Positions 20,401 to 26,956 of a DNA stretch of 42,345 bases are shown piece after piece. The translations under genes and the position numbers were made by a program. The notes below the pieces were generated by a model that searched no databases, was not told where the DNA came from, and worked only from the letters and a program-made list of their open reading frames with translations. The stretch's first letter is position 1, and each line of letters begins with the position of its first letter. The stretch comes from a virus, in IMG/VR virus record IMGVR_UViG_3300009418_000033, positions 1 to 42,345 of that record; one strand, written 5' to 3'.

Positions 20401-20675
20401 CCTGATCGAACGAAATCTAAAACGCCTTCGGCAATTCCTTGTCCAGATTGTTCCATTTTTTCGATAAGGTTTGGATCCCAATATTGTTGTTGAGAAGTCA
20501 TACCGCCCTGTTGAACATATCCCTGAAGATTTCTAATAGCTGGACTTGTTATTTCTTGTGCGCCTGCTAGTTCCTCTAAAAGATTCATTCCTGCTGTGAG
20601 AGTATCACTGGCAAATGAAAACCCCGGAGATTGTCGCTGTCGTCCTCTATCAGTATTATCTTCAATGCGTACCAT
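14436..20675 (-). CDS. Large ejection protein at the T7 gp15 position (2079 aa)
   Basis: In T7, gp15 (747 aa) forms with gp14 and gp16 the internal core that is ejected to make a channel across the cell envelope. This protein sits between a gp14-like and a gp16-position gene and is mostly polar and helix-rich, with no signal peptide and no clear transmembrane span. The last ~250 residues change character: they become beta-rich with Pro/Gly/Asn turns, for example GDWVSAFDGIAGRLMINGRS. It is 2.8 times the length of T7 gp15. The start is supported by a GGAGG site upstream of ATG (minus strand GGAGGATTTAAATG) and a 12-bp gap from the preceding gene. The stop overlaps the next start by one base, suggesting translational coupling. 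No catalytic motif was recognised. The assignment rests on synteny and composition. Confidence 0.7.
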   Translation of the reverse strand: MVRIEDNTDRGRQRQSPGFSFASDTLTAGMNLLEELAGAQEITSPAIRNLQGYVQQGGMTSQQQYWDPNLIEKMEQSGQGIAEGVLDFVRSGFSFAKEVGKNIVLKQEGYQNLDVNRIEEGISEGTDNQEIWAERRAEDILKIRDLNLGPNVTATQVQDWLSGKDTDIPASVAKQINAQLGFSPSSSTWPIHWSTKKQLDWYDEHFGNIESTMESRKGPVALLKSRNKFVLDAIGKNLTKNSFKSLFSITLEKLSQVPGVTDEDYNEVTKALLNQAYEHNPTWANDGTFVQGIQEWADRRLLMTQSIEMKAVDTYIRELTSKVEGGQSILDSVQQTTIEDYRNNLEKARLIGLIPQDATSFDASFDPKVLAEVISNQMVNLLGENVLPVTEDYSSLGKDVSLTELFKGRIKSSLLYPLHQMSQGNKDANVASQMKITGDLARSSMERGDLPAVRKNYEDLITAQRSINTPQGRTLVRSSILEPILKDVQQSGPVIHRHIQSHSESLGLPTSIDQLNYALDTAIPERAEIIANLLTEWQLGFNIASTDDTRVNAIFEDNYNKVHEIMEESYRTHALGELTREMEGASTVAVNEYLRQYPGGLNTMVDATGSPYTETSLLNEVYVDINLPDNLTTIFRLLPEGSTPTEHTIATPNWGKRENEMRRQTGGLMGVPKETVISIDPTRTRLVSPRELRALPEHAGRIKQMMEQGVLGDELVWEMIETRPDGTGGKVYYKPVEAGHPAMVMYDKLIESIRRPIFNAWEAGKGGARKRSTGNTPDSLEMDQASIDLWRNAAINIPLLSQDPNQALPAQQAKQIYATGRAEQINTIRTSTSGKRKYESSLMKDNAQNWSETLGDSDSQSLLFQWIGDVFVALPMQDQESITTYLISYGDERQQIFGNFLENYLEEAYPISKGPNGRQFRERDITISDPMEVMAKIYDDAKSSVENMLTPEAYDALWADYTTKEGDITSKSSREQKDSLMRSQGADMLADMIWDQMISDRTIASLSDDNKLTAERIAKTEISFDLFMTLLDPDDRIRIMEEFIVPAVNSTMAPMISMMEAGKTESVDMFTADTGSDFAELGITSLKPNFGPMQVKFNELAARYTIEPVLRNGNTGLQLVERIGSNTSPINERFMSATDQTNVKTGVRVIPSEELNIGLQLDMPTGEPSYLARLITQQAERSDEREDLFEDMLETGSIDFRHYARPNQEYPRSLTNPDILQADQENFDAIIQQGKDDPDFDVRTALQEQGYPHDLIPKDEDFPEWLERMSLRTSLYPDEFTTELQSKPELGAIAERVDSLATEYQWIRPYLPNDKAEKQDNNFRMAYTLSQILASDDVALIKPEQQKEMKRILDQVRQAIRTRREPGIAEPLTPEEETAIQKAEESLDRIDTYITQSHEERAWYNANIQVGNEITGLEKIWQLSKAVAEEWHPSYDTMTVTNQGQRVQYHWAKEWENVDFIEAKAYDQTMHELNRVLEAIDISRQTREFEAPRHLMDNLRAYVGQIMIDNRAEIQGYLDTELSLLSNTIEKNKAKIGTPAGKAALGNLPPERQRLIFDQAMDSKQGTISSSPPPFAQPQESRVPIVQTLSHIRRASVASNDYGPYNNAWKNVYDDIDLQFEAMRITDPEILISTVDPDGNPTDPTGILNFWFTNPTAIEFYQTWKNNPDNPSRAIRDAGLDIRMEKLFEEQVVLGAFQLSGEWEQINFDSLLPQTLRRKLFSSPLGIGMDYIEQKIQDAYYAKEHGPYSPYNIYRSDSISTDYTYADAVRDYVTHTEAIPDQKFWEFIAEQERHRDPLTQMDILEFAVSRTKWGIPLGRSGYDQTYEEAIPWTFGGGQVTFAPMTQNEMHNRHTGYFRNKPQSGDWVSAFDGIAGRLMINGRSIEVLTGLERVYKKDIRWNDTLGRYEIYSLHIPALLLNDSQANPNSVPRIPKPEPEEYAGENLTFYLNKGGPDAMGGRFDKDRSIQIAVPENSAIQAQLKRKQDVKLFTKPNLISDQTIRLSENTSQMFNVAGLRRKTGSGGHFVYSLVWDPLNLTYNLQIQEQYMEQSFGPGLPIDLGWRDTGPAYTFRLAIQENR

Positions 20676-20687
20676 TTAAATCCTCCG

Positions 20688-21500
20688 CTACCAAGTAGAC
20701 ATTTGATCTGCACCGGCATTCATTTCAAGTTGACCGATTGTATTAACCATATTTAATCCTTCTGCTGCACCACTTAATCCTGCTGACGCATAATCCATAA
20801 AATTATTTCCGGGCGATGCGACATTTTGTGGTGGCTGCGAAGGAACATAATAAGATGGCATATTATAACTAAAGAGATCTCGTTTTGCTAATAGACCCTC
20901 ATAAGCACGTTGGATGTTTTGTCTTTCTGTATGATCGTTGATCTTAATAGATTCTAAAGTTGCTCCAGCATTAGCTTTAAATTGGTTTTTCAGGGCTTTA
21001 TATGTACCACTATTGGTAGATAAACCTGAGCCTGTTGCTGCGGCTGATAGCTTTCCCATACTAGAGTGCAAACCTTGATTGATCTGACGAAGTTTTGATC
21101 CAGTATCTTTATGTAACTCATGCTTTGATAGAGCTTTATATTCCATTGCGGCTCTACCAATTTCTCTATTCTGTCTAAATCTAGCTTGATTTATTCTACT
21201 AATTTCTATATTTTTTAATAGATTCTTTACAGAGCCATCGAGAGTTTCCCAATTTCGGTTAGACATATTCTGAGCAAACTCAACTTGCTGTGCAAATTTT
21301 TGTTTAGCTTCATCTGCTCTTTTTTGGAATATACTAAGTATTCCCATTCCTGCTGTTAAACCTAATTGTCCTATTCCTAACATACTACCTAACCCTCCTC
21401 CTGCGGCTCCAGTTACATCACTGATAGCCGAACTTGTTTCTGACATAGCCGAACCCATAAGTGCCTGTCCTGCAAACATACCTGCTGATCCCGGTAACAT
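20688..21500 (-). CDS. Internal virion/ejection protein, T7 gp14-like (270 aa)
   Basis: The N-terminus (about 1-60) is rich in Gly, Ala, Ser and Met with a hydrophobic stretch (LGIGQLGLTAGMGILSIF). A long amphipathic helical segment follows (about 60-130, many Gln, Arg and Lys), then a Ser/Gly-rich part and a hydrophobic Gly/Ala-rich C-terminus. This is the usual composition of gp14-type ejection proteins (T7 gp14 is 196 aa), which insert in the outer membrane and form the outer part of the ejection channel. A strong AAGGAGG site precedes the ATG. It is flanked by the lysozyme gene (3-bp gap) and the gp15-position gene, as expected for an ejection module. Assigned from composition and synteny. 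Confidence 0.75.
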   Translation of the reverse strand: MLPGSAGMFAGQALMGSAMSETSSAISDVTGAAGGGLGSMLGIGQLGLTAGMGILSIFQKRADEAKQKFAQQVEFAQNMSNRNWETLDGSVKNLLKNIEISRINQARFRQNREIGRAAMEYKALSKHELHKDTGSKLRQINQGLHSSMGKLSAAATGSGLSTNSGTYKALKNQFKANAGATLESIKINDHTERQNIQRAYEGLLAKRDLFSYNMPSYYVPSQPPQNVASPGNNFMDYASAGLSGAAEGLNMVNTIGQLEMNAGADQMSTW

Positions 21501-21503
21501 ATA

Positions 21504-22724
21504 TTAATCCTCCTTAGCTCTAAATCTAGCTTTCTCTTCTATCCATCTCTTTAAAGCTTGATCAAACTTTTCAAAACGAAATCTAGACTCTCCTCGTTTA
21601 TAGGTCTTATTTCTAAGCCACTCATCCCGAGCTTCTTCTAATCGTCCTAGTTTAATAAGTTTTCGGGTTGTTGGACTATGGCCCATCATTCCCCAATAAG
21701 TAGCATCAATAAGAGCTACTTGTATATAATCAGGATAGGTATGAAGATTGGGAAAAACTCTGTGTGTGGTTTCAGTTTTCTCTCTTATATCCATCTGAAA
21801 TAGCTGGTGTACCTCTGCTTGGGTTAGTCCCTGTTCACCTTTCATAATAGCTTGTGTGTTTAAAAGAGGATTAATAGTTTGTAACATTCGTCTGGTTCTT
21901 GTAATAGAATCAGGTTTTCTTGGGTCTAAAAGATGCCCAATACCAATCGTTAAATACTTATCTTTTCCAGAATCCGCATAGATTTTATATGTGTTACCAA
22001 CTTTACCCGGAATTCTTCGATTAGGGATTTCATTATCCATAATATATCCCTGTAACTCTGGTAAAAAATAAGCCTGTTCTAATAACATATTTAAATATTC
22101 TGGTTCAATGGGTTTAAATCTAGGATCAATTTGTTTATTACGAGGAAAACTATATAATGTTCTCTGTCCGTTTTCTTCTGTATAATAAATTCGATGGGGA
22201 TTAGGCCGTCCATCAATAACATCCTCAGATATGTCTTTTACAGCTACTCCTTCAGGTATTTTGGGTGGATCATGATAATGTAAATCCGATAGGAGAGCTA
22301 AGTGTAAAGTTGGGTGTCCGACTTTCTTTAGATACCTTCCTTCGTGCTTTCCTTTTGGAATTCTAGATGCACCATGCCACGTACCTTGGTACATACTACC
22401 AAGAGGAGGATCGTTTGGAAACTCTTGTTTAAACTGATTAAGTGTATAATCATCATAAAATGATTCTTGAGCATCATCAAAAGCACCAAATCGGACAATA
22501 GGCTGGGGTTGATCGGATGTAAACAAAGCCTTTGAAAATTCTTTTACTGGTAATGAGGCTAACATACCTAATTCTTCTTCAGAGTTACTTGAATTATAGC
22601 TTTGTTCCCATTGGGCTTTAAATTCTGGAGTATTAAATCCTGTAAAGCCCTCGTTTAATTCAGGATTCTGTTTGATCATTTTATTATATTCATTAGATGC
22701 TAAGGTTGTATCTTGACCAAACAT
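21504..22724 (-). CDS. GH24 (T4-type) lysozyme with long N-terminal extension (406 aa)
   Basis: The C-terminal part (about 225-395) matches the phage lysozyme fold of glycoside hydrolase 24, which cleaves the MurNAc-GlcNAc bond of peptidoglycan. The signature KIYADSGKDKYLTIGIGH (247-264) aligns with the T4 lysozyme region around its catalytic Asp20 and Thr26, giving candidate D251 and T259. The acid corresponding to Glu11 is probably E232 (NEIPNRR), which implies an insertion between it and D251. The first ~220 residues have no recognised domain and no signal peptide. Lying between the large terminase and the gp14-like gene, it may be a virion-associated enzyme used at entry, replacing the transglycosylase domain that T7 carries in gp16. 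It could also serve as the endolysin; no other endolysin is visible. GGAGG lies upstream of the ATG. Confidence 0.82.
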   Translation of the reverse strand: MFGQDTTLASNEYNKMIKQNPELNEGFTGFNTPEFKAQWEQSYNSSNSEEELGMLASLPVKEFSKALFTSDQPQPIVRFGAFDDAQESFYDDYTLNQFKQEFPNDPPLGSMYQGTWHGASRIPKGKHEGRYLKKVGHPTLHLALLSDLHYHDPPKIPEGVAVKDISEDVIDGRPNPHRIYYTEENGQRTLYSFPRNKQIDPRFKPIEPEYLNMLLEQAYFLPELQGYIMDNEIPNRRIPGKVGNTYKIYADSGKDKYLTIGIGHLLDPRKPDSITRTRRMLQTINPLLNTQAIMKGEQGLTQAEVHQLFQMDIREKTETTHRVFPNLHTYPDYIQVALIDATYWGMMGHSPTTRKLIKLGRLEEARDEWLRNKTYKRGESRFRFEKFDQALKRWIEEKARFRAKED

Positions 22725-22728
22725 TTAA

Positions 22729-24411
22729 TCACCTCCAACTACGGCCTCTTTTAATGGACCATTTATTAGGTTGTTCTTGTGGATTAGACGGGTGTAATCT
22801 CATGGCTCCAGTAACCTTATCAGACAATACACCAAATATTCGTTTGTTACTTAACCATTCTTTTACTACTTCGTCTTGTTCTTTAGCTCTGTTCTTTGCA
22901 ATAGCATGATCTACATTTAAGCCTAAAGTATCTTCCCAATAACTAACCGCCGCCGAGAGTACATCAACCCTATCATCGTGGGATAAACTACCCCTAGATG
23001 GTGTTAGCCGGGTTATTTGATATTGAGTTTCTTTATCTTTTATTGCTTTGGTATCAAAGACAAGTCTGTGCTGTGTGGTTACAGGCTCTAAAGCATTAAC
23101 GATTCTAGCTTCCTTGGCTCCTGTTACTCTATAGTCTTCAATCGCTACTTGTCCACACATCTCAGCAACAATAGGACGTAATAACTGACAGAACATGGCA
23201 TCACCAAAGTTGGACTCAACACGTATTAATCTTAATCCATATTGGTAAGCTAATTTAGAAATCTTTGTAAGCGTAACATCACTATAGCCACCCTCTAAAC
23301 CTAATAACTCATGAATATAGATATATCCATTACACGTTGAGGCTATACAGATGGCAGTTTCGTCCTTCCCTCTTCCCGATGGATCTATAAACATTGCTGT
23401 TTGTGTATAGGGAGTGAATTGAGGGGATATCCACATTGGATCAAAGATCTTATCGCCCGCTAGTCCAAAAGAAGGTAGTGTTCTATTAGGAGTTGAGGAT
23501 GCCCATATAACTTTTTCAGGGGCCATCTCAGGGTGTACATCAATAACAACAAGATCAGATAACTTTAGTGGATATTTAGCTGCATCAGCCAAGGTTGTAT
23601 CTAACTTATAATGTAGTGAGAATAACCTCGGTCCAATTTTAGCTTGACGCTCTAACAGAATTTCCATAGGAAATCTTTCTGGTTGTGTAGGTGCGCCAAT
23701 CTCTAATCCAGATTGTAATACCCATTCATTAACATCTTCGATTTCACTAGGCACATTAGGATCTGGCATAACGGCAGGAAACTTAGTAACATCATAACTA
23801 TCCTTAAGAACATTATAGATACTCTCTTGAATCTGTGGTGTTCCTAGTAGAATAACTCTACCACCTACGTTTCTGATCTGCTCAAACTCATGTACTTTGT
23901 TTAATAATTTTTGTCTAGCAGCCGCAGTTTCACAGTTGCCCTCAATCTCAATATCATCACCGATAACATATTCAGCATGAGAACCTGTAATCTGAGAAGA
24001 AATTCCTCGGGCATAGCATGACTTATCCTGACCAATCTTATCTCTAGCTTCTACATTAAAAGCAAAAGCATTATCGGTAGTGTGATCCCCCGGTCTAAGA
24101 TGTTCACAGTATGGGACAAGATCCATAATTTTACGGGTCATCGAAATAAACTCGGCTGCTTTATTTCCAGTAGCGGATACAACAAGAATGGTAGCATTAG
24201 AATCTCTTAGGAGAAACCATGAGGCTAGACAGGCGGTAATAACAGACTTACCAAAGCCACGGCCTGCCTGTAGCTGCATATCCTTAGGGCCGTCCTGTAG
24301 AGCCTCTGCCATCGCATATTGCGCAGCAGTAGGCTCACCTAGTCCTAAGTATTTAAAGCAAGCCCATAGGTGATTCCTAAAATCATCTACCATTTCTTGT
24401 GGAATTTTCAT
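22729..24411 (-). CDS. terL: Terminase large subunit, T7 gp19-like (560 aa)
   Basis: DNA-packaging motor: an ATPase that translocates DNA into the prohead and a nuclease that cuts the concatemer. The Walker A-like motif QAGRGFGKSV lies near residues 48-57 and the Walker B region YVIGDDIE near 147-155. The C-terminal RNase H-like nuclease domain shows FIDPSGRGKDETAIC (about 341-355, first catalytic Asp), a conserved ESNFGDAMF and a late HDDRVDVLSAA (about 477-488) with acidic residues. T7 gp19 is 586 aa, so the length fits. The gene directly follows the putative small terminase (9-bp gap) with an AAGGA site. Its place between the tailspike and the ejection genes differs from T7, where the terminase comes after the tail fibre at the end of the late region. 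Confidence 0.95.
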   Translation of the reverse strand: MKIPQEMVDDFRNHLWACFKYLGLGEPTAAQYAMAEALQDGPKDMQLQAGRGFGKSVITACLASWFLLRDSNATILVVSATGNKAAEFISMTRKIMDLVPYCEHLRPGDHTTDNAFAFNVEARDKIGQDKSCYARGISSQITGSHAEYVIGDDIEIEGNCETAAARQKLLNKVHEFEQIRNVGGRVILLGTPQIQESIYNVLKDSYDVTKFPAVMPDPNVPSEIEDVNEWVLQSGLEIGAPTQPERFPMEILLERQAKIGPRLFSLHYKLDTTLADAAKYPLKLSDLVVIDVHPEMAPEKVIWASSTPNRTLPSFGLAGDKIFDPMWISPQFTPYTQTAMFIDPSGRGKDETAICIASTCNGYIYIHELLGLEGGYSDVTLTKISKLAYQYGLRLIRVESNFGDAMFCQLLRPIVAEMCGQVAIEDYRVTGAKEARIVNALEPVTTQHRLVFDTKAIKDKETQYQITRLTPSRGSLSHDDRVDVLSAAVSYWEDTLGLNVDHAIAKNRAKEQDEVVKEWLSNKRIFGVLSDKVTGAMRLHPSNPQEQPNKWSIKRGRSWR

Positions 24412-24420
24412 AAGTATTCC

Positions 24421-24636
24421 TTAAGTTCCAAATTTAAAAGGAGTATTCTCAAGCATATCTGTAATTTCATCTAAGATATCCTCAGGAATTTCATCGAGCT
24501 TATCTTTATTATCATTTACAATGCCGCGAATAACTTGATAAAGTCCGGGCGTACATTTACTAGGATCGTGTAGGTCTTCTAATAACTGTTGTAATAAGAT
24601 ATTGTTTAGTCGTGATACAAGATTTTTCTTTGACAT
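24421..24636 (-). CDS. Putative terminase small subunit (71 aa)
   Basis: A short, charged, helical protein directly upstream of the large terminase, the usual place for the DNA-recognition subunit. It has a helical N-terminus (NLVSRLNNILLQQLLEDLHD) and a very acidic C-terminus (DKLDEIPEDILDEITDMLEN), as in many small terminases, whose C-terminal tail contacts the large subunit. T7 gp18 is 89 aa, so this one is small. The ATG is preceded by AAGGA. The 21-nt repeat lies immediately upstream (24649-24669), so the terminase pair may have its own transcription or processing signal. Assigned mainly by context. Confidence 0.7.
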   Translation of the reverse strand: MSKKNLVSRLNNILLQQLLEDLHDPSKCTPGLYQVIRGIVNDNKDKLDEIPEDILDEITDMLENTPFKFGT

Positions 24637-24648
24637 TTCGTTGTTCCT

Positions 24649-24669
24649 TATACTACTATACCCGGTTAT
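24649..24669 (-). repeat. 21-nt perfect repeat, copy 2 (upstream of the terminase genes)
   Basis: Identical over 21 nt to 453-473. It lies 4 nt after the tailspike stop codon and 12 nt before the putative small terminase start, filling the gap between these genes. On the minus strand it ends TAGTATA followed by AGGAAC; the AAGGA overlaps the ribosome binding site. Its CCGGG half also takes part in a hairpin with the tailspike stop region. A promoter for the terminase-ejection block is one possibility, an RNA-processing site another. Confidence 0.6.
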
Positions 24670-24687
24670 TGATCAATCAGGTCCGGG
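24661..24687 (-). other. Hairpin at the tailspike-terminase junction
   Basis: CCCGG (24661-24665) and CCGGG (24683-24687) can pair around a 17-nt loop that contains the perfect palindrome ATTGATCAAT and the tailspike stop codon. The stem shares bases with the 21-nt repeat. There is no U-tract after it, so a terminator is not supported. It may be an mRNA-processing or protein-binding site. Confidence 0.35.
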
Positions 24688-26922
24688 CCACTCACTATCA
24701 GAAATGTTTGACCATACGTTTAATCCATAGCGTTCACCATAGTCAGCACTCTCAGCAGCTAAACTCTCACCAACAGTATATCCAACTTCTCCACTATCGG
24801 CCTGTGTTAACGAAATATCATAAAGTGACGAAGTAGAATCTCCATTTTCAAAGACATTACCAATAAAAATAGATTTATTTACGTATTGATCTACACCAGT
24901 AGCCGTAGGATCATTGAAACGAATGTGAGAAGCGTCGGCATGAGACAGAGCAGAATAACTAAAGATGTTACTATTTATAGAGCATCTTGTAAACTGAAGA
25001 TAGAAAAGATCTAGGTTGTGTGCGGCTGCATCAGCAAAATCAGCGGCCTCGCCTCTGATATTAAAGATATTATTATTTACTGCCCATCTATATGCATTAG
25101 CTCTTGCGCCCGATACGCCGGTTACATCAATATTAGTAGCCAAAACGGAACTAGTACTATCAGCGGTTACTATACAGATATTATTAGTAAGTACACAGTT
25201 ATTCATAGTTGTACCAGCATTCACATGAAAATGAATAGACTTACCGAAACCATAAATAATATTGTCTGTTATTTGACTTGCATCGGCTGTTCTTACAGAA
25301 TCCTCATTATAAATCTCAATGCCTTGGTCCGGTCTTAATTGTTTTGAAGAATAAATTCTATTTCCTCTTATTTTAAAAGAATAAAAGGGTATATAATTGT
25401 TATCGTCTGTGCCTAAAACTGCATCGCCAATAGCTCCAGTTAAAACATCATCAGCAGTAATAGCATTTATTAATTGAATACCTGTTGATAATACATTTTC
25501 TAAATGATTATTTAAAATCTCTGTGTCAAATGCTGCTACTACTATATTTCTACGATTATAGAAAGAAACCCCAAGATCATCTAATCCAGTTAAGAATTTT
25601 GTGGCCGTTGTTATATAATTATTTTCAATCTTAGCTCGTACAAAAGTAGCCCCTAACTGAATACCGACACCTCGTATACCTATAAATCTATTATCCTTAA
25701 TAAGACAATAAGAACCACCTGTATGTTCATAAGTTGTTCCTCTTCTTGCAGCATGACCACTCGGAGAATATACGGCGTTACCGCCGCGACCACCAAAGAT
25801 TGTGTTGTTAGAGATCGTAAGATATGGAGTAGTATTTCCTAATAAGATAATGTCTGCATCTGGATAGGCAGGGCCAGCATAAGTATTGGAATCAATCTTA
25901 CAATTATTTACGTAATTTAACTCTACAATACCACCGGGACAATCCTCAAAATTACAATTATAAACCGTTACGTCAGAGCAATACCAAATCTCTAAAGCAC
26001 GATTTAATCCTGAGACACCTACGGCTGTTGCGCCACCAACCGAAGCAACATGAACAATATCCCCAGAAGAGTACTGAAATGTATCTGCATCTACATCAAC
26101 AGTTATAGTTTGTTCACCTCTAACATGATCATTATAATTAAAGTCTGCACTAGCAGTAGTACCACCGCCAAAGTAAACATAGTCACTTACTTCAAGATTA
26201 TGTGCTGCTGAAGCAGCGGTATTAACAGTAACTACTGACGCTGAAGAATTAGTAAAACCATTATTATCTATAGCAACTTCAGCTATGGCATGACCTTTGA
26301 AGGTTACGCTCTCAATTCTAATATTATTATAAATATTTGTTATTTCTATTACAGTTGAGTTTGTCGTAAGTTTTCCAAGTATGGGGTTAAGTAAAACAAT
26401 ATCATTATCTGAAGAATTTACCGCAGTAACTTTTTGCATGTCACTAAAGAAGGTAGTTTTTAGGTCGGGGTTTGAATCTACAGAAGAAGTATCAGTATAA
26501 TTAGAAATAAAATCTGTATTATCAGTATGATGCGCAATTTTTACCCAATCACCTATAGCAAAACTAGAGGCACTCGCAAAGCTTATTACATACTCTCCGA
26601 TATTTACAGCGGCATTGGGATTGAGAGTACTTCCGAAACCCGGAGAACTGCTGCCAATCTTAAGGATGCTAAGTTTACTCTTATTAGTACCAGTATACTT
26701 AATTGTACCATTCTTAATCGTAACATTACTTCGGGTTAATGTTAGTTGAACGGTAGTTGCATAAGTCTTACCAGCAAGATCAATGACACTATAGTCTGAT
26801 GCATTAAGGGTATTCTGTAGGGCTGTTGCATCGTCTGTTGCCCCATCGCCTATTGCCCCGAAGTCGAGCGGCGTGATGAACCCAGTATCCATCATTCGTA
26901 AATTAGTTTTAGTAAGTGCCAT
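24673..26922 (-). CDS. Tailspike-like protein with pectate-lyase-type beta-helix (749 aa)
   Basis: The N-terminal segment TPLDFGAIGDGATDDATALQ (about 18-37) is the hallmark of the pectate lyase superfamily repeat found at the start of phage tailspikes. It is followed by long runs of N-x-I/V patterns (ISNNTIFGG, IKDNRFIG, IENNYI, IRGNRIYS, ITDNIIYG, LTNNICIV, VNNNIFNI) typical of a right-handed parallel beta-helix. Such proteins bind, and often cleave, cell-surface polysaccharide of the host. No catalytic residues could be assigned, so enzymatic activity is inference. A fibre with a T7 gp17-like N-terminus lies directly upstream and may be the adaptor to which this spike attaches. The gene has an AGGAG site, and its stop lies next to the 21-nt repeat. 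Confidence 0.82.
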   Translation of the reverse strand: MALTKTNLRMMDTGFITPLDFGAIGDGATDDATALQNTLNASDYSVIDLAGKTYATTVQLTLTRSNVTIKNGTIKYTGTNKSKLSILKIGSSSPGFGSTLNPNAAVNIGEYVISFASASSFAIGDWVKIAHHTDNTDFISNYTDTSSVDSNPDLKTTFFSDMQKVTAVNSSDNDIVLLNPILGKLTTNSTVIEITNIYNNIRIESVTFKGHAIAEVAIDNNGFTNSSASVVTVNTAASAAHNLEVSDYVYFGGGTTASADFNYNDHVRGEQTITVDVDADTFQYSSGDIVHVASVGGATAVGVSGLNRALEIWYCSDVTVYNCNFEDCPGGIVELNYVNNCKIDSNTYAGPAYPDADIILLGNTTPYLTISNNTIFGGRGGNAVYSPSGHAARRGTTYEHTGGSYCLIKDNRFIGIRGVGIQLGATFVRAKIENNYITTATKFLTGLDDLGVSFYNRRNIVVAAFDTEILNNHLENVLSTGIQLINAITADDVLTGAIGDAVLGTDDNNYIPFYSFKIRGNRIYSSKQLRPDQGIEIYNEDSVRTADASQITDNIIYGFGKSIHFHVNAGTTMNNCVLTNNICIVTADSTSSVLATNIDVTGVSGARANAYRWAVNNNIFNIRGEAADFADAAAHNLDLFYLQFTRCSINSNIFSYSALSHADASHIRFNDPTATGVDQYVNKSIFIGNVFENGDSTSSLYDISLTQADSGEVGYTVGESLAAESADYGERYGLNVWSNISDSEWPGPD

Positions 26923-26956
26923 TTAAAGTTTCTCCTAAAGATAAAAGTATTAACAA

